Numbered from the stretch's first letter, positions 28,018 to 37,915 are shown. The stretch: 38,034 nt of DNA from an uncultured Bacilli bacterium (GCA_947589435.1 CANQBI010000016.1:1-38034); one strand, 5' to 3'. Notes: a model not told the origin generated them from the sequence alone. Numbers and translations are program-made.

Positions 28018-29199
28018 TTATTTTATATTTTTATCGTATTCTATATCTGAAATTTCGTATTTTCTATTTTTAGATATAGTAGAAAGTATTTTAGTTGCCG
28101 ACCAACCAACAAAGGCTAAAATTAAGAAATAAACAACTCCAAATACTGAAAAAGTTGGGGCTTCTTCTGTAAATAAGGATATTATACTAGCTCCAGCCGA
28201 CATAGAAGTAACTATTGCTAAACTATCTATAGAACTTGATGTAATATCTTGTTTTATACCATCAAATAATTTTTGAGCCGACGAAACATAATTCTTAGTC
28301 ATATCCCATAAACATTTTATATAATCTAATGTATCTTTTAAAGTTTCATAACGATATCCAGAAATGGCTAAAAATTCACTTAATTCTTTATCTGATTTGG
28401 CAATTTTTTCTCTTGTCGAAATATAAGCTGACATTTGCTTTATTCTGCCATCAATTAAATTTATTGTTTTTGCGTATCCCTCTAATTTTGTTGTAAATTT
28501 AATAATGTCTTTTCCTTTAACATTTGCATTTTCTTTTACTTTATCAATTTTTTCCCAAATAATACGATGAATGTTTAAATATCTGTGTAATTGTCCTTTA
28601 AATTCTCTAATAAATATTTGTTCTTCAATATATCTTTCAATATTTTTATTGGACTGTTTTTTATTATTTATAAAATAGTATTTATCTCCCCGAATAACAT
28701 TATAATTACTATTATCAAATTCAAAATATTTTTGTTTTTCAGTTCTTGATAATAAATCATATATTTCTTCATTTTTAGCATTATCACATACTATAAAATA
28801 GGGATATACCGTTTCTATATTGGCAAGTTCTTTAGGAACCGGAGCTCCTAAACTAAATAAATAACTAAATGCCGGAGATAATTTATTTTCATAATAATCT
28901 TTAACTTTTTCCATATCGGCAAATAAAGTATCTTCTTGAACTTTATCATTATTAAGGACGATTAATCCATCTTCAAAAATTTTAACTCTTATATCTTCAT
29001 TGGTTGTAAATGATACATATTCCTCTCCAGAAACATTATAATCAATTTTCCCAATTCCTAAATTTTTTCGAAATTCTTCTAATTTCTTTTCACTTAATTT
29101 TAATTGGGTTTTAGTTTCTCTTAAAAAATCATATATTTCTGATAGTTGTAACATAGTTCTTTGAAACCAACCACCTATATAAACATTACTTATTTTCAT
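28018..29199 (-). CDS. Unknown protein: N-terminal globular domain, helical region, two C-terminal TM helices
   Basis: 393-aa ORF with RBS AGGAG before the ATG. Two hydrophobic segments near the C-terminus (SLAIVTSMSAGASIISLF and FGVVYFLILAFVGWSATKIL). Confidence 0.65.
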   Translation of the reverse strand: MKISNVYIGGWFQRTMLQLSEIYDFLRETKTQLKLSEKKLEEFRKNLGIGKIDYNVSGEEYVSFTTNEDIRVKIFEDGLIVLNNDKVQEDTLFADMEKVKDYYENKLSPAFSYLFSLGAPVPKELANIETVYPYFIVCDNAKNEEIYDLLSRTEKQKYFEFDNSNYNVIRGDKYYFINNKKQSNKNIERYIEEQIFIREFKGQLHRYLNIHRIIWEKIDKVKENANVKGKDIIKFTTKLEGYAKTINLIDGRIKQMSAYISTREKIAKSDKELSEFLAISGYRYETLKDTLDYIKCLWDMTKNYVSSAQKLFDGIKQDITSSSIDSLAIVTSMSAGASIISLFTEEAPTFSVFGVVYFLILAFVGWSATKILSTISKNRKYEISDIEYDKNIK

Positions 29200-29211
29200 A
29201 GTTTTTCACTC

Positions 29212-29658
29212 CTATATTTCTTTGGAAAAGAATTTTGCATCGTCAACACCAAAACCATAATTTATATAACAAGCATGGGCTGGTTGACGAAAATTCATTG
29301 ACCATAATTCCATTTTTTTACATTTATTTTCTTTACAAATTTTGGTTACTTCATCTAACATTTTAGTAGCAATATTATGTCTTCTTAATTCTGGCTTAAC
29401 ACAAACGTGATTCAAAATAGCATAAGTATTCATGTTTTCATAAATAGTTGGAATAATTGTAATTTTGACATGAGCAATTATTTTATCATCTAATAATCCT
29501 ACTAAATAAATTTGATTTTTATCATTCATACTTTCTTTATAAATTCTAGTTGCATATTCCATAGAAGTATTTTCTTCAAAACACTCATTGCATAATTTTA
29601 TAATGCCCTCAAGATCATCAATAGTAGCTTGTCTAAAAATAACATCTTCATTTAACAT
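29212..29658 (-). CDS. GNAT family N-acetyltransferase
   Basis: IRQATIDDLEGIIKLCNECF-type N-terminus and LNHVCVKPELRRHNIATKMLDEVTKIC acetyl-CoA motif. Confidence 0.85.
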   Translation of the reverse strand: MLNEDVIFRQATIDDLEGIIKLCNECFEENTSMEYATRIYKESMNDKNQIYLVGLLDDKIIAHVKITIIPTIYENMNTYAILNHVCVKPELRRHNIATKMLDEVTKICKENKCKKMELWSMNFRQPAHACYINYGFGVDDAKFFSKEI

Positions 29659-29677
29659 TTTTTCTACCTTCCATTTT

Positions 29678-29841
29678 CTTAAAGTTATTTACTTTAAGTA
29701 TTTGATATTTTCATACCTATAAACATTATACACTATTTCCAAAAATTTTAAAATATCTGTTTAAAAGAAACTATATAAAATTAATGAATTTAAGTGTTTT
29801 TCATAGAATAAGACCGTTTTCATAAAGTAAATAACTTTAAG
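29678..29841. repeat. Pair of 21-bp inverted sites (29678-29698 and 29821-29841) bracketing a promoter
   Basis: CTTAAAGT-TATTT-ACTTTAAG and CATAAAGT-AAATA-ACTTTAAG: inverted match at 20/21 positions. TATAAT on minus at 29730-29725 lies between them. Confidence 0.6.
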
Positions 29842-29950
29842 TATTTTTTAGATTTAAAACAATATTGTAATATACAATGAAAAAAACTCAGAATAACCAA
29901 AGTTAAACCAAGTTTTTAAAATTTAATTTATTGAGAATAAAGGATTAAGA

Positions 29951-29998
29951 TTATTCATCAGGATACATTCTAAATTTATAAGCTCGATTTACTAACAC
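29951..29998 (-). pseudogene. IS200/IS605-type TnpB N-terminal remnant
   Basis: AGGAGGTAATGGTT-GTG start encodes MLVNRAYKFRMYPDE then stop; matches the conserved TnpB N-terminus (xxxKAYKFRxYPxxEQ). Confidence 0.65.
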
Positions 29999-30089
29999 AA
30001 CCATTACCTCCTAGATAATATAATTATATTATACGAACAAATGGATGTTAAGACGTAATTTTACTTTTTCTATGACTTTCTTAGTATAT

Positions 30090-30118
30090 AAAAAACTGAT
30101 ACTTTATCTATCAGTTTA
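30090..30118 (-). terminator. gatB terminator (copy B)
   Basis: Same 29-bp sequence as 27959-27987, immediately after the gatB stop codon. Confidence 0.8.
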
Positions 30119-31540
30119 ATTAAGTTTACTATTTAAAATATCTCTTACCATATTAGGATTAGCTTTACCTTTAGTTTCTTTCATAACTTGACCAACAAAA
30201 TATTGAAATAAATTAGTTTTACCATTTTTATATTCTTCGATTTGTTCTTGGTTATTTTCAAGGATCTTATTGATTATTTCTGCAAGTTCTACTTCATTAG
30301 AGATTTGTTTATTCTCACTTAAATAATTTTTAGGTTCTTTTTTCTCCTCTAGGGATTTATTAAATATTTCTTTAGCTTGTTTTGAAGAAATAGTTTCTTT
30401 ATCAAGTTCCGTTGTAATTTCTAATAAGTATTCCGGAATTAAATAGAAATCTTTTAAGGTAATTCCTTCTTTATTTAGGTATGCAATTATTTGAACAGTT
30501 AAATAGTTTGCGGCCACTTTGGGATTCATTCCTAAAGAAACACATTTTTCAAAATAGTCGGCATAATCTTTTTCTTTTATAATAATATTCGCATCATATT
30601 CCGATAATCCTAAATCATCCATATAATGTTGTTTTCTTTCTCTTGGTAAAACCGGAATGTCTTTTTTGATTTTCTCAAGCCAAGCACTATCTATTTTAAA
30701 TTTCGGAATATTAGGTTCGACATAATATTTATAATCGATAGCGTCAACTTTACCCCGCATTCTAATCGTGGTTCCACTCTCTTCATCAAAACGTCTTGTT
30801 TCTTGTTCTACTTCATCGTATCTTCCGGCATCTTTTAGTTCGCTTTGTCTTTTTATTTCATAGTCAATCGCTGATGCCACATTCGCAAAAGAATTAACAT
30901 TTTTAATTTCAACTTTTGTTCCTAATTCTGTACTGTCTTCATCCATAATAGAAACATTTACATCACATCTAATTTGGCCTTTTTTAGTATCAGCTTCCGA
31001 AATATCCGCATACTGATATACTCTTCGCATATATTCTAGAAAAGCTACAGCTTCTTTAGAAGAAGACAAACAAGGTTCTGTTACAAGTTCTAGTAAAGGA
31101 ACACCCGCTCTATTGTAATCAATTAGAGATATGGTACTATAATGGTCTAAAGAAGCACTATCTTCTTCTAGGTGAATATCATGAATTAAAACATCTTTCG
31201 AATAATCATCTACATCAATGGTAATGTGACCATTTACTCCAACTGGGTCGTGCATTTGGGTTATTTGATAACCTTTAGGAAGGTCCGGATAATAATAGTT
31301 CTTTCGATCGAAATACATATATTCAGGAACTTTACAATTTAATATTAAAGACATAAGCAAGGCTTTTCGAATGCATTCTATATTAAGAGTTGGTAAAGTA
31401 CCTGGGAATGCTAAATCAATAGGTCTAATATTAGCATTAGGAGTATCATTATAAGAGTTACGAGCACTAGAAAACACTTTCGAATTACTTTTTACTTCAC
31501 AGTGCATTTCTAAGCCAATGACAGCTTTATACTTACGCAT
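30116..31540 (-). CDS. gatB: Asp/Glu-tRNA amidotransferase subunit B
   Basis: MRKYKAVIGLEMHCEVKSNSKVFSSA; AAGGAGGG RBS supports this start over the longer ORF. Confidence 0.93.
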   Translation of the reverse strand: MRKYKAVIGLEMHCEVKSNSKVFSSARNSYNDTPNANIRPIDLAFPGTLPTLNIECIRKALLMSLILNCKVPEYMYFDRKNYYYPDLPKGYQITQMHDPVGVNGHITIDVDDYSKDVLIHDIHLEEDSASLDHYSTISLIDYNRAGVPLLELVTEPCLSSSKEAVAFLEYMRRVYQYADISEADTKKGQIRCDVNVSIMDEDSTELGTKVEIKNVNSFANVASAIDYEIKRQSELKDAGRYDEVEQETRRFDEESGTTIRMRGKVDAIDYKYYVEPNIPKFKIDSAWLEKIKKDIPVLPRERKQHYMDDLGLSEYDANIIIKEKDYADYFEKCVSLGMNPKVAANYLTVQIIAYLNKEGITLKDFYLIPEYLLEITTELDKETISSKQAKEIFNKSLEEKKEPKNYLSENKQISNEVELAEIINKILENNQEQIEEYKNGKTNLFQYFVGQVMKETKGKANPNMVRDILNSKLN

Positions 31541-32999
31541 TTTCTCCCTCCTTAAATTGGGGTGCAACTTGATTTTTATAAGGCATTTTACACTCAAGAG
31601 CAAAAGCGATATTTAAAACATTTGCATCATCATAACATTTTCCAGTAATATTTATCCCTACTGGTAAATCATTTACAAAACCATTCGGAATCGTAATGGA
31701 AGGAAATCCTCCAAAGTTTCCTATTTGTAAGTGTTCTTCTAAATTAGTTGTATTATCTTTGGTAATTTCATCTTTACTACCATCTATATAAGGAGCAGGC
31801 CCCGTACTTACTGGCATAATTAAACCGTCATAGGTTTTAAATAATTCATTCATTTTATCAACGATTAATCTTCTTACTCTTTGAGCATTAACAAAATATC
31901 TTTCTTGATTTTCTTTTTGTAAGATATAAGAACCAATGACAAATCTTCTTTTTATAAGAGAAGAAAATCCTTTAGTTCGGTGATCTTTCATCATTTCATT
32001 AATGTTTTTCCCCTCTCCTCTTGGGCCAAAGATAATACCCGTTAAATTAGACATATTGGAAGTTGCCTCGGCACATGATAAACACTCATAAACACTAAAT
32101 ATCGTATTAATAAGATTTTTATCAATACTTACTTCATCTACTTCTACTCCTTCTTCTTTTAAATAATCTAGAGTATGATAAAAATTATTTAAGTGTTCTT
32201 TAAGTTCTAAAGAAGCATCAGGATAATTTTCTAAATTAACTATTTCTTTAATATAAAATAATTTTTTACCCTTGACCTTACCATCTAGGGAATCATACAA
32301 ATGAATATCACTTGAATCCCAACTTGTTAAATCGTTTTTATCGATTCCTTTCATGGCATCAACCACAATCGCGGCATCTTTCACTGAACGGGTAAGACAA
32401 CCACAGTGATCTAGGGAGGATGCAAAAGGAAATAAACCATAACGACTAATCATGCCATAAGTGGGTTTATATCCAACAATGCCACAGAATGCCGCCGGTT
32501 TTCTTATGGAATCACCTGTATCACTACCTAAAGCAAATGGATAGACACCAGCGGCCACACTTGCCGCACTTCCAGAAGATGAACCTCCCGCCATTCTTTT
32601 GGTATCCCAAGGATTTAAAATGTTTCCCGTATGCGCAGTCGTTCCCGTTCCACCCATGCCAAATTCATCCATCGCGGTTTTACCAATCGGAACAACATTA
32701 TGTTTTTCTAAATTAGAAACCGCAGTTGCTGTAAAAAAGGGAACATAATCTTTTAAAGTATTAGATGAACCAGTTGAGAGGATTCCTTTAGTTGAATAAT
32801 TATCTTTAATACCATAAGGAATACCCGAAAGTATATCATCTGTTACCTCACTACCATGAGCATCATCTAAAATAGTAACAAAGGCATTACATTTATCTTG
32901 AACGTTATGCGCTTTCTTTAGAGAGTCTTTAACTAATTCATCGGAAGTTACTTCGCCATTTTTAAGCATCTCGTGTAATTCTTCAATCGTTTTAATCAT
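31533..32999 (-). CDS. gatA: Asp/Glu-tRNA amidotransferase subunit A
   Basis: Amidase signature GGSSSGSAASVAAGVYPFALGSDTGDSIRKPAAFCG. Confidence 0.95.
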   Translation of the reverse strand: MIKTIEELHEMLKNGEVTSDELVKDSLKKAHNVQDKCNAFVTILDDAHGSEVTDDILSGIPYGIKDNYSTKGILSTGSSNTLKDYVPFFTATAVSNLEKHNVVPIGKTAMDEFGMGGTGTTAHTGNILNPWDTKRMAGGSSSGSAASVAAGVYPFALGSDTGDSIRKPAAFCGIVGYKPTYGMISRYGLFPFASSLDHCGCLTRSVKDAAIVVDAMKGIDKNDLTSWDSSDIHLYDSLDGKVKGKKLFYIKEIVNLENYPDASLELKEHLNNFYHTLDYLKEEGVEVDEVSIDKNLINTIFSVYECLSCAEATSNMSNLTGIIFGPRGEGKNINEMMKDHRTKGFSSLIKRRFVIGSYILQKENQERYFVNAQRVRRLIVDKMNELFKTYDGLIMPVSTGPAPYIDGSKDEITKDNTTNLEEHLQIGNFGGFPSITIPNGFVNDLPVGINITGKCYDDANVLNIAFALECKMPYKNQVAPQFKEGENA

Positions 33000-33298
33000 T
33001 ATTCGCCTCCTACTACTTTAGGTACTTTTATTTCCCTGCCTTCATAAGAGTCGCAATTAGAAAGAGCATCTTCAATCGGAATACTTTCTTCGTATTCGTC
33101 TTCTCTTGGCGTGTAAGTAAAATTATCTAAAGTATGAGTCATTGGTTCAACTTCGGAAATATTCGGTATTTTCGTAATTAATTCCATCGTTTCATCAATA
33201 ACGTTAAACTCACTTAAGATAAGTTTATTTTCTTCATCCGTTAAGCCAATTAATAATTTATCTGCTAAATCATCAATTAATTCTTTATTAAATTTCAT
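32999..33298 (-). CDS. gatC: Asp/Glu-tRNA amidotransferase subunit C
   Basis: 99-aa ORF directly upstream of gatA with a GatC-like pattern. Confidence 0.85.
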   Translation of the reverse strand: MKFNKELIDDLADKLLIGLTDEENKLILSEFNVIDETMELITKIPNISEVEPMTHTLDNFTYTPREDEYEESIPIEDALSNCDSYEGREIKVPKVVGGE

Positions 33299-33307
33299 AA
33301 TTACCTC

Positions 33308-34672
33308 TTAATAATCACAAGATTTAGGAGTTCTTGGATAAGGAATAACATCTCTTATATTATCGACTCCAGTTAAGTAAATAAGTAATCTTTCAAAGCC
33401 CATTCCAAATCCGGAATGAACACAACCGCCATAACGTCTTAAGTTAAGATACCATTCCATACCTTCTTTACTCATTTTTAACTCTTCCATTCTATGGACT
33501 AATTTTTCATAATCTTCTTCTCTTTGGCTTCCCCCGATTAATTCACCGGCTCCTGGAACTTCAAGATCAACTGCGGCCACTGTTTCACCATCAGGATTTA
33601 ACTTCATATAGAAGGCTTTAATATCTTTTGGCCAGTTTTTAATAAATACCGGTCCATTAAAATATTCGGTAATATATTTTTCATGTTCTTTCGCAATATC
33701 TTCCCCATATTCCGGTGGGAATTCCCATTTAACGGGTGCTTCTTTTAAGATTTTAATGACATCTTTATGATCAATTCTCGTAAAGTTACTATTAATTAGT
33801 TTATTTAATTTTTCTTTTAAACCATTTTCGACAAATTTATCAAAGAATTCCATTTCTTCGGGAGCATTATCTAAAACATATTTAACGATATATTTTAGCA
33901 TATCCTCCATGATATCCATATCTCCCTCTAAATCACAGAAGGCAATTTCGGGTTCAATCATCCAGAACTCGGAAGCATGAGTTTTAGTATTAGAGTTTTC
34001 GGCTCTAAAAGTTGGACCAAATGTATAAGTCTTTTTATAAGCCATCGCAAAAGTTTCGGCTTCTAATTGGCCACTTACGGTAAGGTTAGCCATTTTACCA
34101 AAGAAATCTTTAGAATAATCTACTTCCCCTTTAATTTTATCTAACGGAATAGTAGTTACTTGGAACATTTCTCCTGCCCCTTCACAATCACTTGAAGTAA
34201 TTAAAGGAGCATGAAAATATACATATCCTCTTTCTTGAAAATATTTATGAATAGCATAAGCCGCAATACTTCTTACTCTAAATACGGCTTGAAATAAATT
34301 AGTTCTTGGTCTTAGATAGGCTTGCTCTCTTAAAAATTCTTTAGTGTGTCTTTTAGGTTGAATAGGATAATCTTCTGGGCAATCACCAAGTAAAGTAATT
34401 TTACTTGCTTGCATTTCAATATCTTGATTACCTTTAGATTCGACTATTTTACCAGTTACAGATATTGCACAACCTACTAAATATTTTTGTACTTCTTTAA
34501 AATTACTTAATTTTTCATCATAAACTACTTGTAAATGTTTTTGATGGGTACCATCAGAAAAATCAATAAAACCAAAAGTTTTTTGATCTCGATGGTTTCT
34601 AATCCATCCATTTATCGTAACTTCTTTATCTAAATACTTTTTACTATCTAAAAATAAATCTCTTAAATCCAT
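33308..34672 (-). CDS. asnS: Asparagine-tRNA ligase
   Basis: VTINGWIRNHRDQKTFGFIDFSDG, FGPTFRAENSNTKTHASEFWMIEPE, GFGMGFERLLIYLTGVDNIRDVIPYPRTP. AAAGGAG RBS supports the start at 34672. Confidence 0.93.
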   Translation of the reverse strand: MDLRDLFLDSKKYLDKEVTINGWIRNHRDQKTFGFIDFSDGTHQKHLQVVYDEKLSNFKEVQKYLVGCAISVTGKIVESKGNQDIEMQASKITLLGDCPEDYPIQPKRHTKEFLREQAYLRPRTNLFQAVFRVRSIAAYAIHKYFQERGYVYFHAPLITSSDCEGAGEMFQVTTIPLDKIKGEVDYSKDFFGKMANLTVSGQLEAETFAMAYKKTYTFGPTFRAENSNTKTHASEFWMIEPEIAFCDLEGDMDIMEDMLKYIVKYVLDNAPEEMEFFDKFVENGLKEKLNKLINSNFTRIDHKDVIKILKEAPVKWEFPPEYGEDIAKEHEKYITEYFNGPVFIKNWPKDIKAFYMKLNPDGETVAAVDLEVPGAGELIGGSQREEDYEKLVHRMEELKMSKEGMEWYLNLRRYGGCVHSGFGMGFERLLIYLTGVDNIRDVIPYPRTPKSCDY

Positions 34673-34686
34673 TATTTTCATCTCCT

Positions 34687-36414
34687 TTAATCTCTTACCT
34701 TTATATGTAATTCCCTTAGTTGTTTTTCATCTAAAGTATTAGGACTACCCATAAGTGGGTCCATACCCGATACATTAGGTGGGAATAATTGTACTTCTCT
34801 TAAGTTTTCTTCATCTTTTAAAAGCATAATAATGCGGTCAATTCCGGGAGCCATACCAGCATGAGGAGGAGCCCCAAATTGGAAAGCCGTATATAAACTT
34901 CTAAATTTATTTTTAATGACTTCTTCATCATAACCCGCTATTCTAAAGGCTTCTTTCATAATTTCAATATCATGATTTCTTACAGCCCCGGAAGCCATTT
35001 CATTACCATTACAAACAAAGTCATATTGGTAAGCGACAATATCTTCGATGTTTTCTTCTTTTAAAGCCTTTAGGCCACCTTTAGGCATACTAAATGGATT
35101 ATGGCCAAAATCCCATTTTTGATCTTCTTCATTATATTCATACATTGGAAAATCATTAATAATACAAAATTCAAATTTATTTTTATCAATTAAGTCTAAT
35201 TCTTCCCCTAGTTTATTACGAAGAATACCTGCAACTTTAGGTGATTCTTTACCACCCGCAATGATAAAGATGACATTACCATTTTGAATATTTAAAGCAC
35301 TCTTTAAATTATTAATTTCTTCGGCACTTAAGAATTTGGTAATGGTACTTTTAAGCTCATTATCTTCACATTTTAAGTAAGCAAGTCCTTGCGCCCCTTT
35401 TTCTTTAATAAATTCTTCTAATTTTTTATACCAAGAATTAGATTTATCGCAAGCATCTACTTTAATACTTAAAACTGTTTTTCCTTTAAAACCATTAAAG
35501 GCACTATCTTTAAATATATCGCTTACATCTTCAATAATTAAAGGATTTCTTAAATCTGGTTTATCACTACCATATTTAGCCATGGCTTCTTTGTATGGTA
35601 TTCTTCTAAATGGAGGCTTAGATACTTCTTTATTGCCAAATTTTTTGAATGTTTCATAGAAGACCTTTTCGCCCACAAGATAAACATCTTCTTCCGTAGC
35701 AAAACTCATCTCTAAGTCTAATTGATAGAATTCTAGTGTTCTATCGGCCCGACAATCTTCATCCCTAAAACAAGGAGCAATTTGAAAATAACGGTCAAAG
35801 CCTGATACCATTAATAATTGTTTATAGATTTGAGGGGCTTGAGGTAAAGCATAAAATTTACCTTTATAATTTCTTGATGGAATAACAAAGTCACGAGCAC
35901 CCTCGGGACTACTTGCCGTAATAATTGGTGTTTGTAATTCCGTAAAATTCATTTCTTTCATTGTTTTTCGAATAAAATCAATAACATCAACTCTTAGCTT
36001 AATATTATCGTGCACTTCTTTATTTCTTAAATCTAAATAACGATATTTAAGTCTTGTTTCTTCCGATGCTTCTTTACTTCTATTAACTTCAAAAGGTAAA
36101 ACATTTAAGCATTTACCAAGTACTTCAATACTTTCTAAAACAATTTCAATTTCCCCGGTAGGCATATTTGGATTAACATCACTTCTTTTTCGCACCACGC
36201 CAGTTATAGTGGCTGTACTTTCTCTTGTGATATCTTTAAAAGCATCCGCATCTTCACTAATAATTTGCACAATGCCACTTTCATCTCTTAAAGTGATAAA
36301 AACTAGACTTCCTAAATTACGAATCGAATTAATCCAACCCGCAACACGCACTTTTTTATCTACATCTTCTATTCTTAAATCTCCACAATAATGGGTTCTA
36401 TAAATATTTTCCAT
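34687..36414 (-). CDS. aspS: Aspartate-tRNA ligase
   Basis: RVAGWINSIRNLGSLVFITLRDESGIVQ, YQLDLEMSF, GAPPHAGMAPGIDRIIMLL. Confidence 0.95.
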   Translation of the reverse strand: MENIYRTHYCGDLRIEDVDKKVRVAGWINSIRNLGSLVFITLRDESGIVQIISEDADAFKDITRESTATITGVVRKRSDVNPNMPTGEIEIVLESIEVLGKCLNVLPFEVNRSKEASEETRLKYRYLDLRNKEVHDNIKLRVDVIDFIRKTMKEMNFTELQTPIITASSPEGARDFVIPSRNYKGKFYALPQAPQIYKQLLMVSGFDRYFQIAPCFRDEDCRADRTLEFYQLDLEMSFATEEDVYLVGEKVFYETFKKFGNKEVSKPPFRRIPYKEAMAKYGSDKPDLRNPLIIEDVSDIFKDSAFNGFKGKTVLSIKVDACDKSNSWYKKLEEFIKEKGAQGLAYLKCEDNELKSTITKFLSAEEINNLKSALNIQNGNVIFIIAGGKESPKVAGILRNKLGEELDLIDKNKFEFCIINDFPMYEYNEEDQKWDFGHNPFSMPKGGLKALKEENIEDIVAYQYDFVCNGNEMASGAVRNHDIEIMKEAFRIAGYDEEVIKNKFRSLYTAFQFGAPPHAGMAPGIDRIIMLLKDEENLREVQLFPPNVSGMDPLMGSPNTLDEKQLRELHIKVRD

Positions 36415-36423
36415 ACTTCCTCC

Positions 36424-37686
36424 TTATAAATTACCAATAATGTATTCGACAATTTCGCCTAAATCAACTTTTTCTTCTTCTTTGGTGGCATTATCTTTAA
36501 CATTAACTAGTCCTTTTTGTAAATCTTCATTATTTAAAATAATTAAAAGTTTGGCTTGAAGTCTATCAGCTTCTTTAAATTGGCCTTTTAAGCCTTTACC
36601 CATATTATCAAGTTCCGTAATAACCCCATTAAGTCTTAAGTTTTGGGCAATATCAATGGCATGTAATTTTTCTTCTTCAGATACATACATAATATAAACT
36701 TCCACTTGTCTTTTAATATCTTTATATAAATCCATATCTTTTAGAATATTTATAATTCGATCCATGCCACATGCAAAACCAATTCCATAACTATCTGGTC
36801 CATCTAATTCTTTAATTAATTTATTATAACGGCCGCCGCCTCCTAAAACATTATGTTCCGTTTCAAAGTTATCTAAAGAAACAATTTCAAATACCGTATG
36901 GTCATAATAATCTAAACCTCTTACAATACTTGGATTTACTTCATAATCAATATCCATTATATCTAAATATTTTAAAACTGTTTCAAATCTTTCTTTACTT
37001 TCTTTATTTAAATAATCAATCGTCTTCGGAGCATTTTTTAATACTTCACTATCTTTATCGACTTTACAATCTAAAATTCTTAAAGGATTAGTTTTAAATC
37101 TTTCCTTACAATCATCACATAATTTATCTAAATTAGGTTCTAAATATTTAACTAAAGCCTCTTTATAATTCTTTCGAGATTCCGCATCTCCCAAAGAATT
37201 AATCATAACTTCTAAATTACTAATGTGTAACGTTTCTAAAATTTTATATTGTAAACTGATAACTTCAGCATCCACAATCGGGTCATTACTTCCTAAAACT
37301 TCCACTCCAAATTGAGTAAATTCTCTTAAACGGCCACTTTGTGGTCTTTCATAACGGTACATGGTGCCATTATAATAATATTTCTTCACATCTGGTAAAG
37401 CGTAAGCCTTATTTTCTAAATATGAACGTACTACTCCGGCAGTTCCTTCTGGCCTTAAAGTAAGATTTCTATCTCCCTTATCCTTAAAATCATAAGTTTC
37501 TTTTTTGACGATATCAGATGATTCTCCCACTGAGCGGTGATAAAGTTCACTAGCCTCAAAAATAGGAGTTCTAATAAACTCATAATTATAAGTCCGCATC
37601 ATGGTACTTACAACATCATTTACATATTCCCAAAGTAATGATTCATCTCCCGTTACATCTACACATCCTTTTGGTTTAGTTATCAT
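36424..37686 (-). CDS. hisS: Histidine-tRNA ligase
   Basis: KGCVDVTGDES, TLRPEGTAGVVRSYLE, RYERPQSGRLREFTQFGVE, VRGLDYYDHTVFE. Confidence 0.95.
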   Translation of the reverse strand: MITKPKGCVDVTGDESLLWEYVNDVVSTMMRTYNYEFIRTPIFEASELYHRSVGESSDIVKKETYDFKDKGDRNLTLRPEGTAGVVRSYLENKAYALPDVKKYYYNGTMYRYERPQSGRLREFTQFGVEVLGSNDPIVDAEVISLQYKILETLHISNLEVMINSLGDAESRKNYKEALVKYLEPNLDKLCDDCKERFKTNPLRILDCKVDKDSEVLKNAPKTIDYLNKESKERFETVLKYLDIMDIDYEVNPSIVRGLDYYDHTVFEIVSLDNFETEHNVLGGGGRYNKLIKELDGPDSYGIGFACGMDRIINILKDMDLYKDIKRQVEVYIMYVSEEEKLHAIDIAQNLRLNGVITELDNMGKGLKGQFKEADRLQAKLLIILNNEDLQKGLVNVKDNATKEEEKVDLGEIVEYIIGNL

Positions 37687-37710
37687 ATTTTTACCTTCTT
37701 TCTTTTAAAT

Positions 37711-37910
37711 AAAAAACCTAGAAGCATATAAGGGCGAGAAAAACCACGCGGTACCACCTTACTTCTAGGCTTTAAATTTTATCGCATTATACGCGTTTCT
37801 ACATATCTAAAAGTGTCTTCATTTATTAATAGTTTTCGATGTTTCCACCAACTCATCTTCTCTTTTAAAACAAATTAATAAATTACTTGTCTTTTTATAG
37901 AAAACTTATA
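37711..37910 (-). promoter_or_regulatory. T-box riboswitch leader of hisS-aspS-asnS-gatCAB
   Basis: T-box AAGGTGGTACCGCG (37744-37759 region), terminator CCTAGAAG/CTTCTAGG plus T-run, Stem I with AGTA...TGAAGACAC specifier loop. Confidence 0.92.
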
Positions 37911-37915
37911 CTAGT

